Made by a program: the position numbers and the translations under genes
Part shown: in pieces, positions 1 to 7,592 of the stretch
Layout of the letters: each line of letters opens with the position of its first letter
How positions within the stretch are numbered: position 1 is the stretch's first letter
Notes under the pieces: model-generated
Databases searched by the model: none
Seen by the model: only the letters and a program-made list of their open reading frames with translations
Told to the model about the DNA's origin: nothing
Source of the DNA: Nocardioides salarius
GTDB lineage: Bacteria; Actinomycetota; Actinomycetes; Propionibacteriales; Nocardioidaceae
Length of the DNA stretch: 64,000 nt
Assembly: GCF_016907435.1 (NCBI RefSeq)
Contig: NZ_JAFBBZ010000001.1
Location: forward strand, 4,216,001 to 4,280,000
Reading direction: 5' to 3'

Positions 1-956
1 TCCTCATTGAATTTTGACTCGGCCATCGAAAGCGCATCTCTTGATGGACCAAATACGACAATCGCTGGTCCAACTGACGACAGAAGAGGCGTGTATCCGA
101 TGTCCGCAAGCAGGTTTGCTTGGTGCCGGACCAGGTTTGGCTGGATATCCCATTCTTCTGGCTTCGAACTCGCCTGGTTGAATCTTGCCAATCCTCGAAT
201 AAAGTCATCAAAAGACGGTTCGAAGATGGCGGGCAGTACATCGGTTAGAAGTGCCGAAAGCGCCGAAAGCGTTCTGTCTTCAGGAACGGGTAGAACGCGG
301 GCCCAGAAGCCTGAATCGGCGGTAGCGTCGAGGCCCTGCATCTCTCGGGGCCATGCAATAAGTGCCCGCCATTCCCGCGGGAACCTCAGACGAAAGGCCC
401 GAGGTCTGGGTTGGCGTCTCATGAATGGGCCGCCCCATGCATCTGGCGAGCTCGCGCCCAGATCAAGTAGCGGTCGACCATCGAAAGCAAGGCGAACACC
501 GAGCGATGATTCTGCCCCGATTCCAATGCGTGCAAGTTGGTGCACCGAGAGGAGCGGACGGCCAAGTGCCCACTGACAGCCTTGAAGAAGTGCGACTAGA
601 TACTGGGTCGTCGATCCGAGTCCCCGGTGTTCCGGAAGACGAGATTCGAAGTCGATGCGGAGATTCGATAAATCGATCTTCGCTCGCTCCGCGAACATGG
701 GAAGCTGCTGAAGGGACGGCGGGAGTGGGGGTGATTCGCACGAGTCGCCGAGAGCCTGGATGCGCAACGTGAACTGCAGTTCCGGCACGGAGAACCCGAG
801 GCCACCGCCCCTTGGAACCGCGGAGGACAGGTCGATTGACCCAAGGTGCACTCTGGCCTGTCCCTTCACTTCCACGGTTGCTGGTCCCACTGGACGGAGC
901 GCGCGCTCGGTGAAGGCCTGGATCGACTCCTGCGCCCAGATCATGGGCGTGCTCAT
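1..956 (-). CDS. GHMP-kinase superfamily protein, beta-RFAP synthase-like (3' end outside window)
   Basis: This frame stays open from an ATG at 956 to the left edge (318 codons), so the C-terminus is missing. The start forms an ATGA overlap with the stop of the upstream glycosyltransferase, which suggests translational coupling. The protein has the GHMP signature in the form PEHRGLGSTTQ, followed by an alpha-helical stretch, a segment reading GIGAESSLGVRLAFDG and a late SSVGPAIVVFG motif. This pattern is most like beta-ribofuranosylaminobenzene 5'-phosphate synthases and related sugar kinases. By family, GHMP enzymes bind a nucleotide or phosphosugar through the glycine loop. Here, last in a polysaccharide-type operon, a sugar-activating or phosphosugar-transfer role is plausible, but the substrate is unknown. 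Confidence 0.72.
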   Translation of the reverse strand, partial: MSTPMIWAQESIQAFTERALRPVGPATVEVKGQARVHLGSIDLSSAVPRGGGLGFSVPELQFTLRIQALGDSCESPPLPPSLQQLPMFAERAKIDLSNLRIDFESRLPEHRGLGSTTQYLVALLQGCQWALGRPLLSVHQLARIGIGAESSLGVRLAFDGRPLLDLGASSPDAWGGPFMRRQPRPRAFRLRFPREWRALIAWPREMQGLDATADSGFWARVLPVPEDRTLSALSALLTDVLPAIFEPSFDDFIRGLARFNQASSKPEEWDIQPNLVRHQANLLADIGYTPLLSSVGPAIVVFGPSRDALSMAESKFNE

Positions 957-2023
957 GCTCGATCCGCGAGTTCGGGCTGTGCCAATACAGCCCCCCACAT
1001 GCCGACGACGGTCTCCTCGTTGTGCCGTTCCCGGATCCGCTGGACCATGCCAATCCGCATGTCGACGGAGTCCTCCCTGGCAAGGTGGGCGACTAAGTGG
1101 TGATCAAAGTCGTGAAAGTTGGTCAGCCATGCAACGGCTGGATAGTCCTGAAGCAATTCTCGGCACTCGGGGATGTCACTGGCAATGATCCATTGGCCGC
1201 GAGATGCTGCCTCTAGTAGTGAGTTGGGTGAGCCCTCACGCGTTGACAGATGCAAGAACACACTGGCGACCGCAATGTCGCGATGCATCCCATTGGTAGG
1301 TTGAAGGAGCCTGACACGATCGTCCAGTGAGTCGCAAAATTGGTCGTACATCGTGAGGTTCCCGAAGGACGGGACCGGTTGAGCAACGACGACTAGGCCC
1401 TTCCGAGCGGCGCGATTTAGGCAGGCAGCCAATTGCTCCGGCTGCTTTCGAGCCTCAACACGGCCAGCCCATGCCAGGTCCGCCCTTCGGGGGCTCGCCA
1501 GATCTTCGTCGTGCCCCTTTACCTCTTCATCCAACAGAAGGTTCGGAACGACCGACACCGGTACTCCTGGAACAGCACTTCGGGTCATGACGGCCGACGC
1601 GTTGCCATTGGCAACTATTCGGTCGAACGCGCTTGCGGCTTTGCCCGGATGTTCAACCAGATTTCGACTTGCGTGGTCAGCGGTGGGAGTCCTCCAGATG
1701 CTGTGACCACCTCGTTTCCGGAACTCGGAAGCGGCGGCGAGCTGTTGGAGACCCGTTCCGGGGCCGAGCGACGCGAAGAGGATAGGACCGTGTTCGGGGT
1801 CAAGGCGAAGGGTGCGTCGTTGGACGCCATCCGCCCATTCCACCAGTGAGGCTCCCGAGCGGGTAATTGCCTGATGCTTGATGTCAGGCGGCGTGAGCTC
1901 GGAGGTGTCAATATGTACGATCCACGATCGCCGACTCAGCGCAGTCGTGATTCGGTATAGAGCTCGCTCCATCCCGCCGATATGGGGAACGAAGAACGGC
2001 GTGTACAAGGTCAGGCTGCGCAT
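953..2023 (-). CDS. Glycosyltransferase, GT4-like GT-B fold
   Basis: A 356-residue protein starting MRSLTLYTPFFVPHIGGMER, the typical N-terminal strand plus glycine turn of GT4 enzymes (usually ...GG.E). The C-terminal donor-binding half contains STREGSPNSLLEA, which fits the E-x7-E motif that contacts the nucleotide-sugar. A longer open frame begins upstream at 2152, but the ATG at 2023 is chosen because the family fold starts exactly there and it overlaps the preceding stop by only 13 bases. It probably transfers a sugar from a nucleotide-sugar donor to a growing surface glycan at the cytoplasmic face of the membrane. Donor and acceptor cannot be read from sequence. Confidence 0.82.
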   Translation of the reverse strand: MRSLTLYTPFFVPHIGGMERALYRITTALSRRSWIVHIDTSELTPPDIKHQAITRSGASLVEWADGVQRRTLRLDPEHGPILFASLGPGTGLQQLAAASEFRKRGGHSIWRTPTADHASRNLVEHPGKAASAFDRIVANGNASAVMTRSAVPGVPVSVVPNLLLDEEVKGHDEDLASPRRADLAWAGRVEARKQPEQLAACLNRAARKGLVVVAQPVPSFGNLTMYDQFCDSLDDRVRLLQPTNGMHRDIAVASVFLHLSTREGSPNSLLEAASRGQWIIASDIPECRELLQDYPAVAWLTNFHDFDHHLVAHLAREDSVDMRIGMVQRIRERHNEETVVGMWGAVLAQPELADRA

Positions 2024-2799
2024 TGGATCGCGGCCTCCCAAAATACTGCTGCCTCCACGTTCCCGAGAGCGCGGAAAGACGGGAGCCTCCAGTCTGAAAC
2101 TTGATCTGCGACCAACTGCGCCGCTGCGGACGAGCCGATGAAGGCCTGGCAAAACGAGGGCGGCTTAGATCGGGTGTTGAGGACCTTGGCGAGTGATGCT
2201 TGGAGTAGCCACGATCGGGCATCCACTTCAGAGACGTCCTGAATGCTTGGTCGGCCGTACGATCCCTCGACGAAGGCTATGGCGGATATCTGCGCATCGG
2301 CGGGTCCCTCGGGCGGAAGGAGTAGCGATTGCCCTGTTCGGCTGCGAATGTGGCGACGTCGCCATCCTGTGCCAACCAGCCAGGGCTTGTTCATCGCAGG
2401 ATCAACAACCACCGTGTCGTCAGTGATGACCGACGCCACCTTGGCGCACCTTGCTGCGAAGTGCGACTTCCCCGAGCCGATCACCAAGAGTCCGAGACCA
2501 TCGGATACGAGCATGGCCGCATCGACGACAACTCGTCCTTGGATGGCGTGGCTTTCTCCATGCCAGAAGCGCAACGCGCCGTATGTCAACTCAGACCACG
2601 TTGGTATCGCCCGAACGTTTATGGCCCGGACTTCAGATCGACCGAACGTCCACCGGCCTTCGAGCGTTGCCTTGTCGCCCCGAAACCGAATATCGGTTAG
2701 GTCCGGAAAGAGTGGCATGAGTAGTTCAGGCGGCGGGGCTTCGGAGACACCAATGACCTCAATGAGGTTCGAAGTCGCTGAGAGCAGGATCGAGGGCAT
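2011..2799 (-). CDS. HPr-kinase (HprK)-like P-loop protein
   Basis: A 262-residue protein with a P-loop in LLVIGSGKSHFAARCAK near residue 110 and a following ITDDTVVVDPA segment, like the Walker A and acidic motif of HPr kinase/phosphorylase C-terminal domains. True HprK has an N-terminal HPr-binding domain and a strictly conserved later motif that I do not see. This is therefore one of the HprK-related proteins found in polysaccharide and peptide-modification loci, not the catabolite-repression enzyme. Its start shares one base with the stop of the upstream dehydrogenase (TGATG), and its end overlaps the glycosyltransferase start, so it belongs to the same transcript. Possible roles are phosphorylation of a carrier or glycan intermediate, but this is inference. 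Confidence 0.65.
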   Translation of the reverse strand: MPSILLSATSNLIEVIGVSEAPPPELLMPLFPDLTDIRFRGDKATLEGRWTFGRSEVRAINVRAIPTWSELTYGALRFWHGESHAIQGRVVVDAAMLVSDGLGLLVIGSGKSHFAARCAKVASVITDDTVVVDPAMNKPWLVGTGWRRRHIRSRTGQSLLLPPEGPADAQISAIAFVEGSYGRPSIQDVSEVDARSWLLQASLAKVLNTRSKPPSFCQAFIGSSAAAQLVADQVSDWRLPSFRALGNVEAAVFWEAAIQCAA

Positions 2800-4085
2800 C
2801 AGTCGATCACTCGCTCAGTGCTGAGGGTGCGGTAGCGGGTACCTGGCGCAGCGTCGCGAACCACCAGATCCGTCAACCACAGGTGCGGGTCGTAAATGAA
2901 TCCGTCATGTGAGATCGAGTCAACGATCTGTTGGGAGAGACGTGCTGAGGAAAGGGATGCGTGGTTGCTGTAGAGGAGCACAGCGTTCCAAGCGTCATCG
3001 CCCGGCAGGCTTGAATGCCGGTATCCTATTCCAGTGATGTCCGATGCGGGCACCACTGGGTCGTACACCGACACATCGAAGCCCAGGTTGACAAGTTCCC
3101 GGGCCACGTGAAGTCCAACGGAGTTCCGCATGTCTGTGGTTGGTGGGCTGCCTTTGAAAGCTGCGCCGCAAACTAGGATGCGGACCTCGGCGGCCGCATG
3201 CCTGCTGAAGTGACGCGCGAGGCTAGAAATCGTGGGTTCTTGTGCCTGATCGTTCACGATTCGGGCACGCCCGAACAACGTGTCCTGCGGCGGTACCGGC
3301 AAGAGGGACTCGGCGAGTATGTATGAGTCCTTGGTGAGGCAGGACCCCCCAACGCCTGGACTCGCGTGCTTGAGTCGATCACGGGGATAGTCGAGATTTA
3401 CGTCATCTACCAAACGACGGATATCGATGCCGTGCATCTCCGCGATCTGGCACAACTGATTTGCGAGCGCTTGGTTGATGTCGCGAACCGCGTTGGTGGC
3501 CAGTTTCCCGAGTTCGGCGGCCTCAATGCTTTCCGCAGCCTGGCAAGGCATGCCAGCTTGTGTCATTACGTCCACCGCGCGTTGTGTACTCCGCGACTCC
3601 AAGCCGCCCACTAGGTGTCGTATGGTGCGGGATTCGGTCAAGGTTCCGCCTGTTGAAGTTCGTTCCGGTGCGAAGGCGATGAGGAAGTCGCCACCCGAGA
3701 GACCAGAAGCCTCTTGTAGTACGGGGATGACTCCGGCCCGGGTTGTTCCGACCGGAACCGTCGAACGCATAATTACGAGGTCTCCGGGGCGAAGTACTGC
3801 GCCAACGGTTCTTGCCGCCAACAATAGGTTATCGAGACGCGTTTTCTTGGTCGCGGAGTCAATGGGGGAATCGACACAGATCACGTGAACGTCGCTCGGC
3901 TCGGGGGCCTCACCGACGAGCAGGCCGGGGATATCGAACTCATAACCGGCGGCTCGAAGTCCATGCGTCGCTATCCTGCGACGCGCCGGTGCGGTGTCGA
4001 CACCAAGGACCTGCATCCCGGACTCCGCGGCTAGTGCTGCGAACTTGAGGCCAACCTCCCCGAGTCCGACAACACCTACCTGCAC
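2799..4085 (-). CDS. UDP-sugar 6-dehydrogenase (UDP-glucose/UDP-ManNAc dehydrogenase family)
   Basis: A nucleotide-sugar dehydrogenase of 428 residues. The N-terminal Rossmann motif is GVVGLGEVGLKFA. The central domain has the catalytic-cysteine motif GVGGSCLTKD, and the C-terminal UDP-binding domain contains GAAFKGSPPTTDMRNS (the usual KG..D.R pattern). The family performs two NAD-dependent oxidations of the sugar C6 hydroxyl to a uronic acid. I chose the GTG at 4085 because AAGGAG lies six bases upstream and the Rossmann fold begins right after it; in-frame ATGs at 4112 and 4172 would add a non-conserved leader. It is the first gene of the operon and supplies a UDP-uronate to the glycosyltransferase pathway. 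Only 40 bases separate it from the VirB4-like stop. Confidence 0.86.
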   Translation of the reverse strand: MQVGVVGLGEVGLKFAALAAESGMQVLGVDTAPARRRIATHGLRAAGYEFDIPGLLVGEAPEPSDVHVICVDSPIDSATKKTRLDNLLLAARTVGAVLRPGDLVIMRSTVPVGTTRAGVIPVLQEASGLSGGDFLIAFAPERTSTGGTLTESRTIRHLVGGLESRSTQRAVDVMTQAGMPCQAAESIEAAELGKLATNAVRDINQALANQLCQIAEMHGIDIRRLVDDVNLDYPRDRLKHASPGVGGSCLTKDSYILAESLLPVPPQDTLFGRARIVNDQAQEPTISSLARHFSRHAAAEVRILVCGAAFKGSPPTTDMRNSVGLHVARELVNLGFDVSVYDPVVPASDITGIGYRHSSLPGDDAWNAVLLYSNHASLSSARLSQQIVDSISHDGFIYDPHLWLTDLVVRDAAPGTRYRTLSTERVID

Positions 4086-4125
4086 TGACGACTCCTTTGA
4101 TCTCAACCTCATCCCCGGACGGACA

Positions 4126-5658
4126 CTAGTGGAGGCGGTGGATGTTCGTTGGCACAACATTGGAAAGTGCACCCCTTGGGCGCATCCGGCCCGTAGTGTC
4201 GAACAACTCCAGCTCGGCGGGATGGAGCTGGTGCTGGACCACGAACGACCTGTGCTTGATCCGCCATAGTCCTTGTCCGGTGCCCAGCGTTGGCAGGAGC
4301 GACTGCTCGGTGCCGGTCAGCCCGAGGGTCGCGGCGGTGGAGCCAAGCTGGTCGGACTCCTGCCGATAGACCACTCGCGTCTCGGCGTTGGCCAACAGGG
4401 ACGAGGCGAGGGCTCGCATCGCGGAGCCCTGATCGCCGACGTTGTCGAGGTCGGAGAGTTTGTGGAAGATCAACATGTTTGCGATGCCGTAGTGCCGTGC
4501 CAGCCGCCAGTGGGCGTCCATCCGGCGCAGCAGAGCCGGGTGGGACATGAGGCGCCACGCCTCGTCGTACACGACCCAGCGTTGACCGCCGTTCGGGTCG
4601 AGCAGGGCGGACTCCATCCACGCGGACGCGCACGTCATCAGCACCGAGATCAAAGTGGCGTTCTCCGTGACCCGAGACAGGTCGAGGGAGACCATCGGCA
4701 ACGTCGGATCGAACCGCACAGTCGAGGGACCGTCGAACAGCCCGGCTAGGTCACCCGCGACGAGTCGGCGCAGCGCGTGGCCGGCGAGCCGGCCGTCCTC
4801 GGCAAGCCGACCATCGGAGTCGGTGGCCGGATCGGGAGCCAGCAGCCGGTCGACGACCATTGGCAACACCGGGACGTCTGCCGAGCGCACGGCCTCAGCG
4901 AGGGCGACGTCGATCGCGGTGTGCTCGAGAGGCGTGAGCCGACGGTCGAGGACGGTCTCCGCCAGAGCGCCGACCAGTTCACGTCGTCTTGCAGTCACTT
5001 GTGCCGCCCACTGCTGATCATCGAGGCCAGCCGGACGGTGCCCCTCATCGAGCGGGTTGAGCCGGTTCGGCATCCCATGCCCGAGCGCAATCGCCTTACC
5101 GCCGACCGCCTCGGCGACGGCCGTGTGCTCCCCCTTCGGGTCACCGGGGACATAGACGCGACGTCCGAACGGGATCGAGCGGGTGTAGAGGCTCTTCGCC
5201 AGAGCTGACTTTCCAGACCCGACGATCCCGGCCAGAACAAGGTTCGGTGCGGTGATCAGCCCGCGGGCGTAGAGCACCCAAGGGTCGTAGACGAACGAGG
5301 ACCCGGAGTAGAGATCTTGACCGACGAACACCCCGTCGCTCCCGAGCCCGCCTTCCGCGAGGAAGGGGTACGCACCCGCCAGGGTGGCTGAGGTGTCCTG
5401 ATGACGCGGCAATCGCAGGCGACCCGGAGTGCGGAGCGCAGCGGGGCCGGGTTCGCCCGCCTTTGGTAGCACTATCGTTGCGCGCCGCTCGGCCGCCAGT
5501 TCGTCTGCCTTCGCCTTGGCGACGGCCTTGCGGGAGTTGCGGTCCTCGGCCAGCAACGACTTCGCCGCCGCCTTGCGTGCCCGCCGGTCACGACGACACT
5601 CGCGTCGAGGGACGACGAGGACCGCGCTGTGCAGGCGGCCTTCGTCCAAACCCTTCAC
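4126..5658 (-). CDS. VirB4-like conjugation ATPase
   Basis: A 510-residue T4SS ATPase. Walker A is AGIVGSGKSALAKS (about residue 147) and Walker B is WVVYDEAWRLM (about residue 361). A C-terminal arginine-containing segment (ANAETRVVYRQE) is typical of the HerA/VirB4 RecA-like core. It opens with a basic, alanine-rich coiled stretch instead of the long VirB4 N-terminal domain, as in the short actinobacterial versions. The GTG start at 5658 overlaps the stop of the upstream gene as GTGA. By family it powers assembly of the pilus or channel and transport at the inner membrane. It is the last gene of the transfer operon; the coupling ATPase (VirD4/TraG type) often found next is absent here. Confidence 0.85.
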   Translation of the reverse strand: MKGLDEGRLHSAVLVVPRRECRRDRRARKAAAKSLLAEDRNSRKAVAKAKADELAAERRATIVLPKAGEPGPAALRTPGRLRLPRHQDTSATLAGAYPFLAEGGLGSDGVFVGQDLYSGSSFVYDPWVLYARGLITAPNLVLAGIVGSGKSALAKSLYTRSIPFGRRVYVPGDPKGEHTAVAEAVGGKAIALGHGMPNRLNPLDEGHRPAGLDDQQWAAQVTARRRELVGALAETVLDRRLTPLEHTAIDVALAEAVRSADVPVLPMVVDRLLAPDPATDSDGRLAEDGRLAGHALRRLVAGDLAGLFDGPSTVRFDPTLPMVSLDLSRVTENATLISVLMTCASAWMESALLDPNGGQRWVVYDEAWRLMSHPALLRRMDAHWRLARHYGIANMLIFHKLSDLDNVGDQGSAMRALASSLLANAETRVVYRQESDQLGSTAATLGLTGTEQSLLPTLGTGQGLWRIKHRSFVVQHQLHPAELELFDTTGRMRPRGALSNVVPTNIHRLH

Positions 5659-6056
5659 AGTGACAGCCCGTGGTCCACGGACGAGCGCGACAAGGGTGGA
5701 TCGGGGAACTCGCGGTGATAGGCAAGCGTGGCCTCCGCCTCCTGAGCGTTCGCGATGATCTCGCCAACCTGTCGCACCATTTCGCCAGCCCGGTGGAGAT
5801 CCCACGACACCCGGTACGCAGCCGAGCGAGCCTTCGGAGAGTCCGCCGGCACCCACTCCGTTTGCCGCTGACGTGCGTCGTGGAACTCTGCGATCTGGTG
5901 CAGCGACTGGCTCAGGGACGCGACCGCTGAGGTGAGGGAACCGAGCACCGAGTAGATGTCGCGAGGGTCGTCGATGGACCGGGTCGCATGCGCCAGACCA
6001 CGCAGGACTGTCTGGACTTCGTCGGCGGCAGCCGCCGGGTTCTCGAACGTGGGCAT
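5655..6056 (-). CDS. Small conserved conjugation-operon protein of unknown function
   Basis: A 133-residue, alanine- and glutamine-rich, mainly helical protein with no signal peptide or membrane segment. The ATG at 6056 is selected because GAAGGAGG precedes it by about six bases; an in-frame GTG/ATG further upstream lacks a site. Its stop overlaps the VirB4-like start (GTGA), so the two are probably co-translated. Helical spacing in the middle (SLTSAVASLSQSLHQIAEFH) suggests a coiled coil. Small helical proteins of this kind commonly sit just before the VirB4-like gene in actinobacterial elements. No enzymatic motif is visible. Confidence 0.7.
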   Translation of the reverse strand: MPTFENPAAAADEVQTVLRGLAHATRSIDDPRDIYSVLGSLTSAVASLSQSLHQIAEFHDARQRQTEWVPADSPKARSAAYRVSWDLHRAGEMVRQVGEIIANAQEAEATLAYHREFPDPPLSRSSVDHGLSL

Positions 6057-6294
6057 CGGGGCCTCCTTCTCGATCTGGTCGAGAAGGAGGTGTGCCACCA
6101 CGTCTGTGATCGCGCCTACGCCGCGCTGAACAGCAACAGCCGCACATCCGGCCTCCGACCACCGGCGTAGCGAACGCGGCCCGGCACGTCTTCACCCAGA
6201 TTGGAATTTGGGATGATCTACACGCCTCAGGCACGACCCGAGGACCATCCACGCCGAGCGTCAACCAATTCGAGTCAGTTCCAGGAGTGACGAA

Positions 6295-6729
6295 ATGTCA
6301 AGTGAGCCCGAGGCCGTTGCAGACCTGCTGAGGTCTCAAGGGCAGATGAGTTTCGTGGAGCCGACGACGGATGCGCTTATCGAGGCGTTCGAGTCGGAGC
6401 ATGACCGTCAACTACCGTCCCAGCTCAAGCGGTGGCTCCTCGTTTCGGACGGCGGAGACTTCTTCCTGCCTGCGGGCTTTCAACTGCGCGGCATTGAACA
6501 TCTTCCGTTGATCGATGTAGACGACCCGGATCGACCAGATGACAGTTACATCGTCATCGGCACTTTGTCCTCGGGCGACCCAGTTCTGTGCGAGGAATCA
6601 AGTGAGCGAATCTCGATCTACAACCACGAGGTCGGAAGGATCGAGGACGACGAGACCTTCGCCGATTTCTTCACCTTTCTGACCAGTCTGGCTGAGGTGG
6701 TCGGCATTGGTGACGACGATGTCGAGTAG
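6295..6729 (+). CDS. SMI1/KNR4 (SUKH) family immunity protein
   Basis: A 144-residue acidic protein with the SUKH pattern: an N-terminal helix (IEAFESEHDRQLPSQLKRWL) entering LLVSDGGDFF, then IVIGTLSSGDPVLCEES and a C-terminal aromatic helix (ETFADFFTFLTSL). SUKH proteins are mostly immunity partners of contact-dependent or polymorphic nuclease toxins, and the next gene encodes a nuclease-type domain, overlapping by 11 bases. The pair is on the plus strand inside the minus-strand transfer operon and is thus an insertion. The intergenic stretch 6057-6294 must hold its promoter and may also affect the operon on the other strand. Family assignment is firm; the role as antidote is inferred from the neighbour. 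Confidence 0.82.
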   Translation: MSSEPEAVADLLRSQGQMSFVEPTTDALIEAFESEHDRQLPSQLKRWLLVSDGGDFFLPAGFQLRGIEHLPLIDVDDPDRPDDSYIVIGTLSSGDPVLCEESSERISIYNHEVGRIEDDETFADFFTFLTSLAEVVGIGDDDVE

Positions 6730-7555
6730 GACTGCGGGTCGTAACCGAGCGATCAGGAAGGCATGGGAGAACGAAAAGAGGCTCGTACTTGAAGGCAAGG
6801 GCACCCGTGATTGGACGCCCGAGCAGCAGGAGCAGATTGCGGAGAAGGGCAAGGCCTACGACGATAAGGGGCGGGCATTCGAAGGCCAGCACATGAAGAG
6901 TGTCTCGGCGTACCCGGAGTATCTGGACGACCCACGAAACATCCAGTTCCTTTCGCACGATGAGCACCTCGCCGCGCATGTCGGCAGCTGGATGAATCAG
7001 ACCAACGGCTACTACGACCCGGTCCTGAGGACAATGTCGAACTTCGGTGACGGGCCTCCCCAACCGTGTGCCGAGTTGCCGCTTACAAATCCGCTGTATC
7101 CCGAGCTTCTCAATCCGGCCAGCACTGAAACGACCAATGCCAGCACTGAAACGACCAATGCCAGCACAAGTACCCCCTCCCTGGTGGCTCCTTCCTCCAG
7201 AAGCTTTGCACCCGCACCTGCGGCGGCGACTCCGAAGGGCAACTTGCGGCAGTGGACTCAGTCACTGAAGCGTGTCGCCCAGCAGACGTGGAGCAATCCA
7301 CATGTGCGGGCGGCGGTGCTAGCCACTGCTCCAGTCGTGGCGAAGGTGGCTATAGACGCTCTTGGTGACCGCTCGCCGAGAGGAGTCCGCGCCACTACTG
7401 CTTCGACACAGTCATCCACGAGGCGGGCCCCGGCAGCCAGCGCCGATGCTTTGCGCGAGGCCCGTCGGTCGCCCGACGAGCACGGCGTGAGTGGATACAC
7501 CAGGAAGGACGGGACAAGCGTTCGGCCATACCAGCGCGGTGGGAAGAAGGACTGA
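6719..7555 (+). CDS. HNH/EndoVII-type nuclease (toxin-like, EGQH variant)
   Basis: A 278-residue protein. The nuclease domain lies at the N-terminus (about residues 30-105): KGRAFEGQHMKSVSAYPEY, then DDPRNIQFLSHDEHLAAHVG. This matches the E-G-H-H type HNH toxin domains of polymorphic toxins except that the first histidine of the EGHH motif is glutamine. A Ser/Thr/Pro/Ala-rich linker with a short tandem repeat and a C-terminal GYTRKDGTSVRPYQR motif follow. There is no LXG, WXG or signal region, so no delivery route is evident. An intracellular addiction role, or acquisition by an unknown C-terminal signal, is possible. The start is ambiguous: ATG 6719, GTG 6710 or TTG 6707. Confidence 0.72.
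   Translation: MSSRTAGRNRAIRKAWENEKRLVLEGKGTRDWTPEQQEQIAEKGKAYDDKGRAFEGQHMKSVSAYPEYLDDPRNIQFLSHDEHLAAHVGSWMNQTNGYYDPVLRTMSNFGDGPPQPCAELPLTNPLYPELLNPASTETTNASTETTNASTSTPSLVAPSSRSFAPAPAAATPKGNLRQWTQSLKRVAQQTWSNPHVRAAVLATAPVVAKVAIDALGDRSPRGVRATTASTQSSTRRAPAASADALREARRSPDEHGVSGYTRKDGTSVRPYQRGGKKD
7118..7165 (+). repeat. 21-bp tandem repeat inside the nuclease gene
   Basis: The 21-base unit GCCAGCACTGAAACGACCAA(T) occurs twice in a row and then restarts for about eight bases. It encodes ASTETTN-ASTETTN-ASTS in the linker after the nuclease domain. Such in-frame repeats can expand or shrink without frame loss. Confidence 0.85.
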
Positions 7556-7592
7556 CAGCCGCCAGGCTGAGATCGGCCCTCAGGTCTGGTGC

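Noticed and set aside
463..1083. A 206-codon minus-strand frame plus several plus-strand frames in 1-950
   Set aside because: They lie across a continuous minus-strand frame with clear GHMP motifs that runs off the window edge; that frame explains the region better.
7118..7165. Short tandem repeat as a possible CRISPR-like array
   Set aside because: Units are directly adjacent without spacers and encode an in-frame protein linker.
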